Assembly (NCBI GenBank): GCA_905371595.1
Contig: CAJPLU010000001.1
Location: forward strand, 1-64,000
Origin: Candidatus Saccharimonadota bacterium
GTDB lineage: Bacteria; Patescibacteriota; Saccharimonadia; Saccharimonadales; Saccharimonadaceae
Direction of reading: 5' to 3'
Length of the DNA: 64,000 bases
Shown in pieces: positions 44,924 through 52,837 of the stretch (positions within the stretch are counted from its first letter, which is position 1; every line of letters begins with the position of its first letter). Below the pieces are notes generated by a model. It ran no database searches and was not told where the DNA came from. It saw nothing but the letters and a program-made list of their open reading frames with translations. The translations under genes were made by a program, and so were the position numbers.

Positions 44924-44932
44924 ATTATATCA
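44924..44932 (-). promoter_or_regulatory. extended -10 promoter of the tRNA-Gly/tRNA-Arg unit
   Basis: TGA-TATAAT on the minus strand ends 9 nt before the tRNA-Gly 5' end, implying a leader of 2-3 nt. It is back-to-back with the promoter at 44944-44949. Confidence 0.65.
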
Positions 44933-44943
44933 TTACGTTAGTG

Positions 44944-44949
44944 TATAAT
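44944..44949 (+). promoter_or_regulatory. -10 box of the 139-aa protein gene
   Basis: TATAAT ends 6 nt before the ATG at 44956; leaderless arrangement. Confidence 0.55.
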
Positions 44950-44955
44950 AAAAGC

Positions 44956-45375
44956 ATGGGACGTTTATTTGACCGCTTCTCAACTAATAGCACACAGAGC
45001 GATGCTATGCATTCAAGCGGATTAACCAATAACAAGCCACAGATTGGTGGCAGGATTGCCAAAAATAGCTTTCAACAGCGCCAAAGCACCAATACCAACC
45101 GGCAATATATCGGCGCCTACAAAGATTCTGGAGTTAGGAATGCTTATCGCAAAGCCTGGCAAGACCAGAAAATCGCCGCAGCCAGCACCAACGGAACGCA
45201 AGCGACTAATAGTAACCAGCCGCAAAGCTCGCGGGTCTCTGATGCAAACTCGCGAAGCGCAGGAACCACGCAAACAAATAAATCGTCGCTCATTACACCT
45301 ACGACCGAACCAACTGTTCCGTCGCGTACTTTCACCGAGCCGATCAAGCCGTCGCGCGACCCGTTCAACCGATAG
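44956..45375 (+). CDS. Asn/Ser/Thr/Gln-rich soluble protein, unknown
   Basis: A 139-aa protein without a family I recognise. It is dominated by polar residues (Asn, Ser, Thr, Gln, Arg) with no hydrophobic segment, so it is probably disordered and cytoplasmic. The start is chosen at 44956 because a -10 box ends 6 nt upstream; an upstream in-frame start would lie inside the tRNA-Gly gene. A strong bidirectional terminator follows. It lies alone between two minus-strand tRNA units. Confidence 0.6.
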   Translation: MGRLFDRFSTNSTQSDAMHSSGLTNNKPQIGGRIAKNSFQQRQSTNTNRQYIGAYKDSGVRNAYRKAWQDQKIAAASTNGTQATNSNQPQSSRVSDANSRSAGTTQTNKSSLITPTTEPTVPSRTFTEPIKPSRDPFNR

Positions 45376-45393
45376 TATTTATGATTTAGAGTC

Positions 45394-45438
45394 AAATAAA
45401 ACACCCGAGACTAATGAAGAAAACCGGGTGTTTTATTT
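45394..45438. terminator. strong bidirectional terminator
   Basis: AAATAAAACACCCG (45394-45407) and CGGGTGTTTTATTT (45425-45438) form a 14-bp perfect stem around a 17-nt loop. It ends the plus-strand 139-aa gene and, on the minus strand, the tRNA-His transcript; its edge touches the tRNA-His CCA. Confidence 0.8.
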
Positions 45439-45515
45439 GGGGCGAAAGATGGGATTCGAACCCACGGCCTCCGGAGCCACAATCCAGCGCTCTAACCAAC
45501 TGAGCTACTTCCGCC
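45438..45515 (-). tRNA. tRNA-His (anticodon GTG)
   Basis: The extra G-1 opposite C73 that identifies tRNA-His is encoded. Acceptor GCGGAAG/CTTTCGC, anticodon stem CTGGA/TCCGG with loop TTGTGGC, T-loop TTCGAAT, encoded CCA. Its first 20 nt are repeated upstream at 45595-45614. Confidence 0.95.
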
Positions 45516-45614
45516 ATAATGAATACTACGAAATGTGCTAGCAGAATCTTGTCAGTTGGTTAGAGTGAGCGCTACTTTTGATGTTCACGGCTGTCCAACT
45601 GAGCTACTTCCGCC
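45516..45614 (-). repeat. half-tRNA/antisense element upstream of tRNA-His
   Basis: The leader RNA contains an exact copy of the first 20 nt of tRNA-His (45595-45614 equals 45496-45515). It is followed by AGCGC plus CTCTAACCAACTG (13 nt at 45553-45565), antisense to the D-arm and beyond, then GCTA and TTTCGT stretches complementary to the acceptor/D-arm 5' side. The layout matches the element ahead of tRNA-Arg(TCT), with the copy 99 nt upstream here and 100 nt there. Confidence 0.75.
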
Positions 45615-45621
45615 ACATTAC

Positions 45622-45634
45622 CCCCTTCTCGGGG
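45622..45634 (-). promoter_or_regulatory. 5'-terminal hairpin of the tRNA-His precursor
   Basis: CCCC-GAGAA-GGGG on the minus strand, starting about 2 nt after the predicted transcription start near 45636 and just ahead of the half-tRNA copy. Confidence 0.45.
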
Positions 45635-45642
45635 CATTTATT

Positions 45643-45651
45643 ACTATACCA
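45643..45651 (-). promoter_or_regulatory. extended -10 promoter of the tRNA-His transcript
   Basis: TGG-TATAGT on the minus strand, 28 nt upstream of the half-tRNA copy and about 127 nt upstream of the mature tRNA, an unusually long pre-tRNA leader for this genome. Confidence 0.55.
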
Positions 45652-45670
45652 GACAGGCGCTTGATTGTCA

Positions 45671-47194
45671 CTATTCCCAAACGGTTTCGATATCTGCACC
45701 TAGCGAGTTCAGGCGGTTAGCAATATCTTCGTAGCCGCGATTGATATTGTAAACATCGCGCAGTACCGATTTGCCAGGCGCCGCCAGCATCGCTAGCAAA
45801 ATCACCACGCTCGGACGCAGTGCGGCTGGCGCTGTGATATCAGCCGGCTTCCAGCGAGTCGGGCCAGAGATATAAACCCGGTGCGGATCAACCATATTTA
45901 CTTGGGCATTCATTTTAGTCAGTTCAGTAAAGTAGATTGCTCGATTTTCGTAGCTCCAATCGTGGATCAGCGTGCGGCCCTTGGCTACCGTGGCGCATAA
46001 TCCCAAGAACGGCAGGTTATCCATGTTGATGCCCGGAAACGGCAGAGCATGAATCTTATCTTTCGGAGCATGCAATTCGGATTTTTTAAGCACGATATCA
46101 ACTAGACGAGTGCAACCATTGCGCGCCATGTACTCTTCGGAAATATCGTACTGCAGACCCATACCCGCCAAAGTCGCTAGCTCTAGCTCCATAAATTCAA
46201 TCGGCACGCGCCTGATAGTAATTTCTGAACCAGTCACGACACCAGCCGCCACGAAACTCATCGCTTCAATTGGGTCTTCGCTTGGGAAGTACTCGACGTC
46301 ACAGTCAATTGATTTTTTGCCAGTAATCTTGAGAACAGTGGTACCGATGCCCTCTATTTTGACACCTAGCCTTTCTAGAAAGAAACAAACATCTTGCACC
46401 ATATAGTTCGGGCTAGCATTGCGAATAATAGTCGTACCATCATAAAGCGCCGCCGCCATAACGACATTCTCGGTGACCGTATCGCCGCGCTCGGTCAAAA
46501 TAATTACTCGATCAACTCGCTGCGGTTTAGCTGTGGCAATATAGTTGTCGTTGGCCGCCTCAACACTCAAACCAAATGGTGCTAGACCCGCCATATGCGG
46601 CTCAACCGTCCGCGTGCCCAGGCTACAGCCGCCAGCAAACGGTATCTTGAACGTCTCGTATTGGTGTAATAGCGGACCCAAAAACATAATGATACTGCGT
46701 GTTCGCTTGGCGGCCTCAACATCCATACTGTCGAGCTGCAAGGCTTTCGGCGGATCAATCTCGAGGTCGTGCTCGCTAATCCAGCGGCATCGCACGCCTA
46801 TGCTTTCCAGAACCTCAATAATTCGATTAACTTCCTCAATCCGTGCTACCCGGCGCAGCGTCGTCTTGCCCTTATTGAGCAAACTAGCACACAGCAATCC
46901 AACAGCAGCGTTCTTGCTAGTTTTGATTTCAATTTCACCATGCAGCTCCCGGCCGCCGTTGATGCGAAAGTTAGTTTTGCCCGAGCTATTAATCCGTACT
47001 ATTTCGCTTGACAGCACCTCGCCGATACGCGCGATCATCTCGAGACTAATATTCTGCTTGCCGTTCTCAATTCGATTAATTGCCGACTGGCTAGTGCCAA
47101 GCTCCTCTGCCAGTTCGTTTTGAGTCATATTGCGTGCTTGGCGCGTTTCTTGGATGAGTGCGCCGATGTTTTTGAGATACTTCGCCGTTTTCAT
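45671..47194 (-). CDS. murA: UDP-GlcNAc enolpyruvyl transferase fused to an XRE DNA-binding domain
   Basis: MurA makes the first committed step of peptidoglycan synthesis in the cytoplasm. This 507-aa form has an N-terminal XRE/Cro helix-turn-helix (about 8-62; MTQNELAEELGTSQSAINRIENG) joined to a complete EPT-fold MurA with KTSKNAAV near 93 (substrate Lys) and the catalytic Cys in GGCSLGTRTVEPH. Ordinary MurA is about 420 aa. The start at 47194 is chosen from a full promoter ending 6 nt upstream. The fusion suggests the enzyme binds DNA and may regulate its own gene. Confidence 0.95.
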   Translation of the reverse strand: MKTAKYLKNIGALIQETRQARNMTQNELAEELGTSQSAINRIENGKQNISLEMIARIGEVLSSEIVRINSSGKTNFRINGGRELHGEIEIKTSKNAAVGLLCASLLNKGKTTLRRVARIEEVNRIIEVLESIGVRCRWISEHDLEIDPPKALQLDSMDVEAAKRTRSIIMFLGPLLHQYETFKIPFAGGCSLGTRTVEPHMAGLAPFGLSVEAANDNYIATAKPQRVDRVIILTERGDTVTENVVMAAALYDGTTIIRNASPNYMVQDVCFFLERLGVKIEGIGTTVLKITGKKSIDCDVEYFPSEDPIEAMSFVAAGVVTGSEITIRRVPIEFMELELATLAGMGLQYDISEEYMARNGCTRLVDIVLKKSELHAPKDKIHALPFPGINMDNLPFLGLCATVAKGRTLIHDWSYENRAIYFTELTKMNAQVNMVDPHRVYISGPTRWKPADITAPAALRPSVVILLAMLAAPGKSVLRDVYNINRGYEDIANRLNSLGADIETVWE

Positions 47195-47200
47195 GTCACC

Positions 47201-47229
47201 ATAATATACCTGATATGATATATTGTCAA
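47201..47229 (-). promoter_or_regulatory. consensus promoter of xre-murA
   Basis: TTGACA (47224-47229), 17-bp spacer and TATTAT (47201-47206) on the minus strand, ending 6 nt before the ATG. The spacer is rich in ATAT/TGATAT half-repeats and could hold an operator for the fused XRE domain; that is inference. Confidence 0.75.
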
Positions 47230-47283
47230 GAAATTTAATCGCAACCAACTCTATTTCAAAACGTTACAGTAAATGATTATAAG

Positions 47284-47292
47284 TGCTAAAAT
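47284..47292 (+). promoter_or_regulatory. extended -10 promoter of glyA
   Basis: TGC-TAAAAT, followed by a leader of about 20 nt that carries AAGGAGG (47305-47311) 6 nt before the ATG. Confidence 0.55.
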
Positions 47293-47317
47293 ATAGATAA
47301 GAAAAAGGAGGATAATC

Positions 47318-48589
47318 ATGACAGACACCGCAGTTGCCGCTTGCATCGCTGGCGAAGAGGAGCGCCAGCGCGACGGTTTGGAATTAATACCAAGCGAAAA
47401 TTACGTCAGCAAAAACGTTCGCGAAGCGCTTGGCAGCGTTTTTACCAATAAATACAGCGAAGGATACCCTGGCCGACGCTATTACGGCGGCCAAGAATTC
47501 ACCGACCGCGTCGAGCAATTAGCTATTGACCGCGCCAAAAAATTATTCCGCGCCGACCACGCCAATGTCCAGCCGCACAGCGGCGCGCCAGCTAACGAAG
47601 CGGTCTATAGTGCTTGGTGCCAGCCAGGCGATACTATCTTGGCGATGGACTTGAGCCATGGCGGGCACCTGACGCACGGCTCGCCTGTCACCCGCAGCGC
47701 TAACTTATACAACTTCGTCCCGTACAAAATGAAAAATATCGAAACCGGCGAGATTGATTACGAAGAGATTCGCCGCTTAGCACATGAGCATCAGCCGCGC
47801 ATTATTCTAGCAGGTTTTAGCGCTTACCCGCGCGAACTGGATTGGGCTAAATTTGCCGAAATCGGCCGCGAAATCGACGGCTGTCTGCTGATGGCCGACG
47901 TAGCGCATATTGCCGGGCTGATCGCTGGCGGCGTAGCCAAGAATCCGCTTGACTACGGCTTTCATGTTATGACTACTACCACCCACAAGACACTGCGCGG
48001 CCCTCGCGGCGGCTTAATACTCAGTATGGGCAAGGTGACTAGTCCGCTCAAAAAACCCACCAAAACGCTCGAGAACATCCCGACACTAATTGATCGGGCA
48101 GTCTTCCCAGGCATGCAAGGCGGCCCGCATATGAACACCATCGCTGCCAAGGCAGTAGCTTTTGGCGAGGCGCTGCAGCCCGAGTTCCGCGACTACGCGA
48201 AAAATATCGTCGCTAACGCCGTGCAGCTAGCCGAGGAGCTGCAGAAACGCGGCTTCCAATTAGTGACTGGTGGCACCAGCAATCACTTGATATTAGCCGA
48301 CATCAACAAGAGTTTTGGTATCGATGGCAAAACTGCCGAGATCGCTATCGATAAGATCGGTCTGACACTAAACGCCAACGCCGTACCCGACGACCCGCTG
48401 CCGATGTTCCGGCCCAGCGGCATTCGCCTAGGCACGCCCGCCATCACCACCCGCGGCTGTCAGCCCGACGACATGACACGGATCGCTGAGTGGATCAAAC
48501 AAGCGATTGACGCCCGCGAGGACGAAGGGGAATTAGGAGTTTTGCGCGAGGAGGTAAGGGAGTTTTGTCATAATTTAGAACAACTCTAA
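47318..48589 (+). CDS. glyA: serine hydroxymethyltransferase
   Basis: PLP enzyme converting serine and THF to glycine and methylene-THF. The 423-aa protein has the N-terminal LIPSENYVS motif, YPGRRYYGG, and the PLP lysine in [14 protein letters not shown]. It has a strong AAGGAGG ribosome binding site, one of the few leadered genes here. It pairs functionally with folD. The coding sequence is visibly more GC-rich than its neighbours, which may mark high expression or a different origin. Confidence 0.96.
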   Translation: MTDTAVAACIAGEEERQRDGLELIPSENYVSKNVREALGSVFTNKYSEGYPGRRYYGGQEFTDRVEQLAIDRAKKLFRADHANVQPHSGAPANEAVYSAWCQPGDTILAMDLSHGGHLTHGSPVTRSANLYNFVPYKMKNIETGEIDYEEIRRLAHEHQPRIILAGFSAYPRELDWAKFAEIGREIDGCLLMADVAHIAGLIAGGVAKNPLDYGFHVMTTTTHKTLRGPRGGLILSMGKVTSPLKKPTKTLENIPTLIDRAVFPGMQGGPHMNTIAAKAVAFGEALQPEFRDYAKNIVANAVQLAEELQKRGFQLVTGGTSNHLILADINKSFGIDGKTAEIAIDKIGLTLNANAVPDDPLPMFRPSGIRLGTPAITTRGCQPDDMTRIAEWIKQAIDAREDEGELGVLREEVREFCHNLEQL

Positions 48590-48666
48590 TACAATAGATC
48601 TGCAATAAAGACCCATAGGTAATGTATCATCTATAATAAGCTGCTCTAACTATTCACCTAATCAAA

Positions 48667-48694
48667 AAGCACCCTGGATAAAACCAGGGTGCTT
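48667..48694 (-). terminator. terminator of the main pilin gene
   Basis: AAGCACCCTGG/CCAGGGTGCTT, an 11-bp perfect stem with a 6-nt loop and TTTTTGATT on the minus strand. It lies just after the pilin stop; on the plus strand it has no T-run but may still stop glyA transcripts. Confidence 0.8.
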
Positions 48695-48712
48695 ATCAAC
48701 AATATAGTTAGA

Positions 48713-49165
48713 CTAACAGCCCTCAACAGTGCCAATAGTTCGTTCAATTTTGTCGTTGGTAGAGAAGTTCCAACCCCAAATCTTAGCGCCTACTTTATTA
48801 CCGTGAGCATCCTTGCATACCTTGTATGCAACTTGTTTAGCTGCGTTTTCTCCAGTTGGAGCTGTAGTTGGAGCTGTATCTCCAGTTTCTGTATAGGCTT
48901 GAGATTCAAAATACCATGCCTTACCACTCTTTCCAGACGCGGACATATCAGCAATCTTTTCTGGATAACCATTTTCTTCTGTATTGTAGATTTGCGCCTT
49001 ATCAGCAACATTTTTGACGACACCCTGAGACGCTGAAGTCTTTGCCTGGTTCTGAATACCATTATAAGCAATCAGTGAAATCACCGTCAAAATCGCGATG
49101 ATGACGATCACAATCAAGAGCTCGACAAGGGTGAAACCTCGGTTTTTAAGTTGTTTTGTTGTCAC
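48713..49165 (-). CDS. type IV major-pilin-like protein
   Basis: A 150-aa prepilin: short basic leader ending in Gly, then FTLVELLIVIVIIAILTVISLIAYNGIQNQAK (class III signal with Glu5), cleaved by prepilin peptidase and polymerised at the inner membrane. The globular part is small and ends in a Cys after WNF-type residues, with another Cys upstream for a disulfide loop. GTG start at 49165 with AGGGGG 9 nt upstream. It has its own promoter and terminator, as expected of the major subunit, separate from the minor-pilin operon upstream. Confidence 0.9.
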   Translation of the reverse strand: MTTKQLKNRGFTLVELLIVIVIIAILTVISLIAYNGIQNQAKTSASQGVVKNVADKAQIYNTEENGYPEKIADMSASGKSGKAWYFESQAYTETGDTAPTTAPTGENAAKQVAYKVCKDAHGNKVGAKIWGWNFSTNDKIERTIGTVEGC

Positions 49166-49208
49166 AGTAATGTGCCCCCTATTTATTATGTTAGTTAATT
49201 GTAATTTG

Positions 49209-49237
49209 ATAATACTACACCGATAACGAAAGCGCAA
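49209..49237 (-). promoter_or_regulatory. promoter of the main pilin gene
   Basis: TTGCGC (49232-49237), 17-bp spacer and TATTAT (49209-49214), giving a leader of about 35-40 nt with a ribosome binding site. Confidence 0.55.
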
Positions 49238-49245
49238 GTGGTTTT

Positions 49246-51006
49246 TTAATAGATGTAGCGATTCTGCGTCGGGCGCAGGAACAGTGACTCGGTTGGCGCG
49301 CGGGCATCAATATGGGTACCGTCGCCAATTTGCCCGGCATCATTCAAGCCCCAGCAGTACGAATGTCCATTTTCCACCACTGCGCAACCACGGTTAGCGC
49401 CAGCAGCCAGATCAATTATCCGCTGCCCTGCCGGAATTCCGCCTGGGCCAACCAATATCTCTATCGGTTTTACCGATCGGTTGTTGGGAAGCGCGCCAGG
49501 AGCAAGATTCGCCCCCAAATGACCATAAGCGTTAGTCCCCCAGCAGAACACTCTACCGCTATTCATCAGCATGCATGAATGCCAAATGCCTACTTCAACC
49601 TTCTTCACTTTATCTGACGGCGACAAGCCTGCCGGCCGATCAACTTTAACTGGAGTAGCCTTTTTGGCAATATAGCCGATATGCGCCATACCTAATTGCC
49701 CAGCGCGACCATTACCCCAGCAGTACGCCTCGCCGTTAGCAGCAGCACATACGTGAGTAAACCTGTCTGCCTCGCCGCTTTGAGCCAAATATCCGTCCTG
49801 TGATATATTCGTTACATTGGTCAAACCAGAAACTCTCATAGGACTATAGACTGGCTGAGTGGCAGGGGCAGATGTATTATTGCCAATCTGACCAACATTA
49901 TTCTGACCCCAGCAATAGGCAAGACCATTCGCTATAGCACACATATTCATCGACCGCGTACCACTGGTCGCTAGCGCAGTTGCCGTATAATTACTCGGCA
50001 GACCGCCAGAAACACCTGATTTAACTAAAGTCGGCCATGGGCGCACCTTTGTATTGTCACCAGTACCAGTCACGCCGTGAAAACCCTCGCCCCAGCAATA
50101 TATCTTGCCGCCAGCAATGGCGCACGAAGTATTATACGAACCGCCGATACTAGTTACCGTTTTACCAGCCAGCGCCCCCTTAACCTCAATAGGAACATTT
50201 GAATGTTCTTCTGCGCCAGATCGTCCATTACCAAGCTGACCAGTACCGTTATAACCCCAGCAATAAACTTTACCTTCAGCTAGAGCGCAGCTATGATACT
50301 GGGCGGTAAATAAATTATCGATTCTCTTGCCGTAGAGAACTCCTGTTTGCTTGACTACTTTAACGGGTATATCGGAGTCAACGCTAAGCGCAGCTTGCGC
50401 TGGCTTACTAGGATTACCGCCAACTGACCTACCATTACCCAACTGTCCGTAGCGGTTTCTACCCCAGCACCAAATACTATTAGACAAAATACCGCACGTT
50501 CGATATGTACCGCTAGAAGACTTCGTCGCAATCAGACCGGGACGAGTGATAAGTTTTTTGACCGAAACAGTGTATTCTCGCAAAACCATACCGCCAGAGT
50601 CCACAAGCTGTGTTTTGCCAATAGCCGAGACATCCGAATGATGATCATCATGAAAATTAAGGTCGCCAACGGCGAAAATCGTACGGATCGAACCTTCACT
50701 CATAACGTATTTATTGGTCGGAATCTTGCCGTCTTGACCTTTGCAGTCGCTGCTTGGCGTTAGATACAAGCCAGCAGCTCCAGCAACATGGCCCCATGTT
50801 TGTTTCCAGTTGTTCATATCTAGACACGCATTAGCTGCCGCCGTCCCCGATTCGCCAGCTTCTTGAGCCAGCTTATAATAATACTCCTCGCGAGAATAAA
50901 TATACGAACGCGTAGTAACGCGGTATGCAGCCGCTAGCACCGCCAATATAAATGTTGTCATTATAATCATTACTGCTAGAGAATAGCCCTTATCAAAGCG
51001 AATCAT
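49246..51006 (-). CDS. minor-pilin-like protein with a seven-bladed RCC1 propeller
   Basis: A 586-aa exported protein. The N-terminus (about 1-60) is PilX-like: Tyr-Ser-Leu-Ala followed by a long hydrophobic helix and helical continuation. After a spacer with Cys (about 60-160), seven RCC1-type repeats follow; each has a C-x(7-9)-CWG pair followed by an N-x-x-GQLG-like turn. Seven repeats fit one complete beta-propeller, and the paired Cys suggest a disulfide in each blade. It would place a propeller at the pilus tip as an adhesin. ATGA overlap with the upstream pilin gene. Confidence 0.85.
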   Translation of the reverse strand: MIRFDKGYSLAVMIIMTTFILAVLAAAYRVTTRSYIYSREEYYYKLAQEAGESGTAAANACLDMNNWKQTWGHVAGAAGLYLTPSSDCKGQDGKIPTNKYVMSEGSIRTIFAVGDLNFHDDHHSDVSAIGKTQLVDSGGMVLREYTVSVKKLITRPGLIATKSSSGTYRTCGILSNSIWCWGRNRYGQLGNGRSVGGNPSKPAQAALSVDSDIPVKVVKQTGVLYGKRIDNLFTAQYHSCALAEGKVYCWGYNGTGQLGNGRSGAEEHSNVPIEVKGALAGKTVTSIGGSYNTSCAIAGGKIYCWGEGFHGVTGTGDNTKVRPWPTLVKSGVSGGLPSNYTATALATSGTRSMNMCAIANGLAYCWGQNNVGQIGNNTSAPATQPVYSPMRVSGLTNVTNISQDGYLAQSGEADRFTHVCAAANGEAYCWGNGRAGQLGMAHIGYIAKKATPVKVDRPAGLSPSDKVKKVEVGIWHSCMLMNSGRVFCWGTNAYGHLGANLAPGALPNNRSVKPIEILVGPGGIPAGQRIIDLAAGANRGCAVVENGHSYCWGLNDAGQIGDGTHIDARAPTESLFLRPTQNRYIY

Positions 51007-51896
51007 TCTTCATTTCCTTTCCGAACAGTTAATGACTGAGATATTTTAGACACTCCCCCCACAGGAGGACTAATTGTTATATCAATTTTAACCTTGTTAG
51101 CATTTTCAAACATATGGTCGGAACTGTGAGCAGCATCGTATTGGTTGGCTATTGGCATATCATCCTTAAAATATTGAACATCAAATGCCGAAACGTTGCG
51201 AGCAATTGTTTCGTCGCGATAAAGCGATCGCCCTGGCGTTGCACCGCCAGTAAATTCGGATGACTGCGGAGGTATGGATTGTACTGCGATCTTGCGCCAA
51301 AATTCGTTATTTTCATCACCGGTACCACATATAGCAGAAGCGTTAACGCCAAGGGCTTTATATCTTTCGCTTTTTATATCATCAAATATAACCCTTCGAT
51401 ACAATGTATTGTCCCGCATGAAGTAGATTACCATCTGTCTGTATTTTGGCTGGAGACGTCTTTCTGTACTGCAATTAAACCTTTTTGTTGCAGCATAAAC
51501 TACCTCGCGAGAGCCTGCCCCGCGCCGTAAATTGGTCGCATACTGTATCAAGAGCAAGGCTCGTTTGTTGCTACCTCCGCCAAAATATTTCCAAGTTTGC
51601 AGAGTAGGCGCAGGAGTACTCACCGCGCCATATCCATACCGATCGATCATATTCATATCACCCCTTCTAGAAGTAGAGGCGATCTCGACTGAAGCCAAAA
51701 CATCCATTTCGATAGCGTCCATCGTCACGTGCATGTCACGCGTCATTGAAGCAAGCGCATCTGCTGCTATAGCCTGGCGGTAAGATGCTGATATAATACC
51801 GCCAAATATTACGACCACTATAAACATAACGGCCGTCGTCACCATTAGCTCTACGATAGTGAATCCAGATTGGTTAGAATGCCGCATATGCAACAT
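51003..51896 (-). CDS. PilW-like minor pilin
   Basis: A 297-aa prepilin-like protein with SGFTIVELMVTTAVMFIVVVIFGGIISASYRQAI at residues about 10-43, a Glu5-type class III signal. The C-terminal part is a large globular domain as in PilW/PilJ-type minor pilins that prime assembly at the tip. The start at 51896 is supported by AGAGGG 6 nt upstream and lies inside the 3' end of the preceding pilin gene. Confidence 0.82.
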   Translation of the reverse strand: MLHMRHSNQSGFTIVELMVTTAVMFIVVVIFGGIISASYRQAIAADALASMTRDMHVTMDAIEMDVLASVEIASTSRRGDMNMIDRYGYGAVSTPAPTLQTWKYFGGGSNKRALLLIQYATNLRRGAGSREVVYAATKRFNCSTERRLQPKYRQMVIYFMRDNTLYRRVIFDDIKSERYKALGVNASAICGTGDENNEFWRKIAVQSIPPQSSEFTGGATPGRSLYRDETIARNVSAFDVQYFKDDMPIANQYDAAHSSDHMFENANKVKIDITISPPVGGVSKISQSLTVRKGNEE

Positions 51897-52302
51897 GGGT
51901 TACCCTCTTACCATTACCATATGTTACTACAGACTCAACACGAATCGGCATACCCAAACTGCTGACGGTGTCGCCGCAACCATACGGCGCCGATGCCACA
52001 ACTTTTTGCTTGGTAGTTCCAGGCAACTCGCTAATATGCCCTTCTGAATCAAGCAATACCTGCTGCACAGCGCCTGGCAGCGGATCGGTACACAAAAACC
52101 ACGTTGGCGGAGCTCCGTTGACATATTTACGCATATTATCGTACGCTAAATAACTAGCCTTTTGATCCTGGCGGTTGATAATCGAGAGTATACTAACCTG
52201 GGTATGCATCGTTAATATACCAAGCGATATTATCGAAATAAATAACAGCGTAACTACCACTTCAACAATTGTAAAACCTTCGTCCGTTCTCACCTTGACC
52301 AT
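51874..52302 (-). CDS. PilV-like minor pilin
   Basis: A 142-aa prepilin with EGFTIVEVVVTLLFISIISLGILTM at about 8-32 and a short globular domain containing two Cys. Members with this size and position correspond to PilV/PilI minor pilins. It overlaps its neighbours on both sides (13 nt upstream, 23 nt downstream) and has GGTGA 7 nt before its ATG. Confidence 0.82.
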   Translation of the reverse strand: MVKVRTDEGFTIVEVVVTLLFISIISLGILTMHTQVSILSIINRQDQKASYLAYDNMRKYVNGAPPTWFLCTDPLPGAVQQVLLDSEGHISELPGTTKQKVVASAPYGCGDTVSSLGMPIRVESVVTYGNGKRVTHVAYAAF

Positions 52303-52805
52303 ATGCTGTTCACCTGATAAAGCGCATTATCTGATTCGCTATAGTAATATATTCTGAAACCGACGCAAACATCCTTACCCGAAGCGCCGTAAATTTTATC
52401 GCAGTCGGATCTCTCTCTGTCTTGAGCACAATACCTATAGAGCATTTTCTGCTCGTCCGTCCAGCCCCAGCTGGCTGGTATCGGGCCAGCCGCCGGGCAG
52501 CCCTTGACTAGCCTATTGCCAGAACGGGAGGGATCTTGCACAACTGTAGTGTCACTAAAATATTTGCCTATATCAGCTAACAGCGCGTTGCCAGTTGGGT
52601 ACTCATGCCCCCTGGAAGTAGTGTTGTATTTATAATAACGTTCAAGATCTAGAGCCATGGCTTCAGCGCGAGCTCTACGGGTTGCATCGCGGCCTTTCGC
52701 CGTCAAGCCGTTGAACGTAGTCATAGCAATTATCAGCAGCACACCGATGACGGTAACTGCAATAACCACTTCAACTATAGTAAACCCGCCCTCTTTACGC
52801 TTCAT
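52290..52805 (-). CDS. pseudopilin, first gene of the minor-pilin operon
   Basis: A 171-aa prepilin: MKRKEGG leader, FTIVEVVIAVTVIGVLLIIAMTTF helix, then RDATRRARAEAMALDLERYYKYN, a GspG/PilE-type start of the globular domain, and several Cys (GCPAAG, YRYCAQ, SDCDKI, KDVCVG) that may form two disulfides. It begins the operon running to 49246, with TACAAT ending 6 nt before its ATG. Confidence 0.85.
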   Translation of the reverse strand: MKRKEGGFTIVEVVIAVTVIGVLLIIAMTTFNGLTAKGRDATRRARAEAMALDLERYYKYNTTSRGHEYPTGNALLADIGKYFSDTTVVQDPSRSGNRLVKGCPAAGPIPASWGWTDEQKMLYRYCAQDRERSDCDKIYGASGKDVCVGFRIYYYSESDNALYQVNSIWSR

Positions 52806-52811
52806 GACTTA

Positions 52812-52817
52812 ATTGTA
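52812..52817 (-). promoter_or_regulatory. -10 box of the minor-pilin operon
   Basis: TACAAT ends 6 nt before the ATG at 52805; leaderless arrangement. Confidence 0.5.
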
Positions 52818-52837
52818 GCGCACAATTTATAAAATGG

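Noticed and set aside
44732..45614. Half-tRNA copies as attachment sites of an integrated element
   Set aside because: No integrase or cargo; each spacer is only ~80 bp and holds antisense of its own tRNA, which a target-site duplication does not explain.
45516..45614. Integron attC site
   Set aside because: The bulged hairpin is similar in size and GTTGGAC fits one box, but the matching RYYYAAC box is missing and the sequence is explained by the tRNA copy.
46545..47123. 192-codon plus-strand open frame
   Set aside because: Antisense to xre-murA; shadow frame.
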